From an uncultured Erysipelotrichaceae bacterium (lineage in GTDB: Bacteria > Bacillota_I > Bacilli_A > Erysipelotrichales > Erysipelotrichaceae), in NCBI GenBank assembly GCA_937893115.1, contig CALBGK010000121.1, forward strand, positions 1-5,842: DNA of 5,842 nucleotides. The letters are read 5' to 3'. The notes under the pieces were generated by a model. It searched no databases, had not been told where the DNA came from, and was given only the letters and a program-made list of their open reading frames with translations. Made by a program: the position numbers and the translations under genes. This document shows positions 4,948 through 5,842 of this stretch, piece by piece. Numbering within the stretch: the stretch's first letter is position 1; each line of letters starts with the position of its first letter.

Positions 4948-5305
4948 ATTTGATGTAAGCAATGAATATCATAGTAATTATCATCTTGCTACGCTTTTTG
5001 CCCAATTAGAAGATGATAGGATACTTTCCTTAGTTTCTATTGAAGATGAAGAAATAAAATTATTATTTCCTTACATGATGTATTTATATAAGATAAATGA
5101 ATATGCTAAAGCCCTGGAAGTATTTAAGAAAATAGACAGTTTAAATCCTTATTTCTATAAGGTTTTAAGTGGTGAGAGCGATGAAGATAGTGAGATGAAT
5201 GAAGATTTGTCTTTAGCTTTGAAGATTTTAAGTTTTAATAGTGTAGTGGTTAATTCTTGTCAGGGTTTTATTTCTTATATTGTGAACAAGAGAGAAATGT
5301 TATAA
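4928..5305 (+). CDS. C-terminal fragment of TPR-like protein
   Basis: In the +1 frame relative to the preceding fragment. The nominal ATG at 4928 (others in frame: ATG 4919, TTG 4901) has no Shine-Dalgarno, so an independent start is doubtful. It encodes about 125 residues: a helical pair NEYHSNYHLATLFAQLED, a hydrophobic helix EEIKLLFPYMMYLYKINEYAKALEVFKKI that has the clearest TPR character (Y..A...F.KI..LNP), an acidic linker GESDEDSEMNED, and a C-terminal helix. If it is not made from a repaired, recoded or coupled message, this half is dead coding sequence. It continues the same charge and helix style as the first half, which supports a single parent gene. Confidence 0.58.
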   Translation: MENLLNEFDVSNEYHSNYHLATLFAQLEDDRILSLVSIEDEEIKLLFPYMMYLYKINEYAKALEVFKKIDSLNPYFYKVLSGESDEDSEMNEDLSLALKILSFNSVVVNSCQGFISYIVNKREML

Positions 5306-5316
5306 TTTATTAGGTG
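5298..5316 (+). promoter_or_regulatory. Possible extended -10 promoter and ribosome binding site for the last HAD gene
   Basis: TGTTATAAT (5298-5306) is a perfect extended -10 element overlapping the last codons of the TPR-like gene; the best -35, TTGTGA (5280-5285), is at a short 15-base spacing. The predicted start near 5313 would leave about 10 bases of leader and cut into the weak Shine-Dalgarno AGGTG (5312-5316) that precedes the ATG at 5323. Confidence 0.48.
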
Positions 5317-5322
5317 ATGTGC

Positions 5323-5842
5323 ATGAAATTACGGGGAATCTTGTTTGACATGGATGGAACTTTGATTGATAGTGAGAAATATTACGTTGAAGGGACATAT
5401 GAATGGATTCAAAGATATGGCTTTAAGGGTAAGATAGATGAAGTCTATAGTATCATTGGCACTACGATAGATGTTACTTATGAAATATTAGCGAAACTTA
5501 CAAATCTCAGCATTTTTGAGGTGGCCAAAGCTAATGATGACTACTTCAATATTGAAAATCCGCTAAACTATGCCAAGATTATCTATCCAGAAGTTAAAAA
5601 ATGCCTCAAGGAATTTAAAGATATGGGACTAAAGCTAGCTCTTTGTACCTCTAGCAGTCGCAAGGAAATTGATCGATTTATTAATGAATGTGGATTAGAG
5701 GATATCTTCGATGTCGTGTTGGGTTTTGAAGACATCGCCTTAGCTAAACCTAATCCAGAAATATATTTAAAAGCCTTAGATAAATTAAATTTGGATGTTG
5801 ATGAAGCCATCATCGTTGAAGATTCTAAAGAAGGTATTAGGG
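5323..5842 (+). CDS. HAD subfamily IA phosphatase / beta-phosphoglucomutase-like (3' end outside window)
   Basis: The first 173 codons of a typical HAD-IA protein (full members are about 210-230 residues). Motif I is FDMDGT with nucleophile D9 and acid/base D11. A helical cap spans about 16-85. Motif II is T109/S110 in CTSSS, motif III K142 in AKPNPEIY, motif IV E166-D167 in VEDSKEGI, where the reading runs off the window. These motifs are shared by beta-phosphoglucomutases and by generic sugar-phosphate phosphatases, and the substrate cannot be decided. An ATG six bases upstream (5317) is in frame, but 5323 has better spacing to AGGTG and fits the usual short N-terminus. Unlike the HAD gene at 3075, motif I is canonical. 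It lies close behind the broken TPR-like gene. Confidence 0.9.
   Translation, partial: MKLRGILFDMDGTLIDSEKYYVEGTYEWIQRYGFKGKIDEVYSIIGTTIDVTYEILAKLTNLSIFEVAKANDDYFNIENPLNYAKIIYPEVKKCLKEFKDMGLKLALCTSSSRKEIDRFINECGLEDIFDVVLGFEDIALAKPNPEIYLKALDKLNLDVDEAIIVEDSKEGIR

Larger units (their letters stand above)
4663..5305 (+). pseudogene. TPR-like gene disrupted by a frameshift near 4935-4947
   Basis: Two adjoining reading frames look like halves of one TPR-like helical-repeat protein of about 213 residues. The first (4663-4947) has a good ribosome binding site but stops by TGA right after LAKLYEDYGKSFE, in the middle of a helical pair. The second runs in the +1 frame to 5305 and supplies the rest (NEFDVSNEYHSNYHLATLFAQL). 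The second frame has no ribosome binding site of its own. A single extra base, for instance in TCTTTTG (4936-4942), is enough to explain the shift. It could be a true mutation, a sequencing error, or a recoding event. Function unknown; TPR-like proteins are usually protein-binding scaffolds. Confidence 0.62.

Noticed and set aside
4945..4980. TGA as Trp (Mycoplasma-type code) to explain the TPR-like gene stop.
   Set aside because: Reading through TGA in that frame meets TAG within a few codons and does not join the downstream frame; all Trp codons in recognised proteins are TGG.

Overview
The window is AT-rich bacterial DNA from a low-GC Gram-positive (Firmicutes). The RNA polymerase delta subunit (rpoE) is essentially restricted to that phylum, a FemA/MurM-type cell-wall enzyme implies a peptide-bridged murein, and a PerR-rubrerythrin pair suggests an anaerobic or microaerobic lifestyle. 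TGG encodes Trp and TGA is not usable as Trp here, so the genetic code is standard. An Erysipelotrichia-like host is my guess, not something the sequence proves.

Layout. Positions 1-965 (minus) hold the first 321 codons of a FemAB-family aminoacyltransferase. It diverges from perR (1048-1437), which overlaps rbr (1428-1964), and the two form a peroxide-defence operon. The two divergent promoters are back to back, with overlapping -35 hexamers. A 15-bp Fur/PerR-type palindrome (1022-1036) covers the end of the perR -10 box and its start site. A bidirectional terminator (1975-1994) separates rbr from a converging cold-shock gene (2019-2216, minus). From 2369 everything runs on the plus strand: a YwiB/DUF1934-like protein, rpoE, a HAD phosphatase with an Asn in motif I, class II fructose-bisphosphate aldolase (fba), a TPR-like gene that looks broken by a frameshift (4663-5305), and a second HAD phosphatase cut by the window edge (5323-5842). 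Nearness of rpoE and fba recalls Bacillus, where rpoE, pyrG, spo0F and fbaA lie together.

Functionally the window joins oxidative-stress sensing (PerR, rubrerythrin), transcription and RNA housekeeping (delta, Csp), cell-wall bridging (FemAB) and central glycolysis (fba with HAD sugar-phosphate-type phosphatases). No mobile element, CRISPR array, tRNA or rRNA is visible. No gene-free stretch exceeds about 150 bases; the longest is 2217-2368, between the divergent csp and DUF1934-like genes.

The less ordinary signals are in the control regions. Several promoter-proximal genes appear to have almost no leader and no Shine-Dalgarno sequence; femAB is predicted to start exactly on its ATG. The fba promoter carries two near-identical 16-bp direct repeats exactly two helical turns apart. 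An rpoE terminator appears to be built from the DNA of its own acidic tail. I saw no convincing novel multi-gene system.
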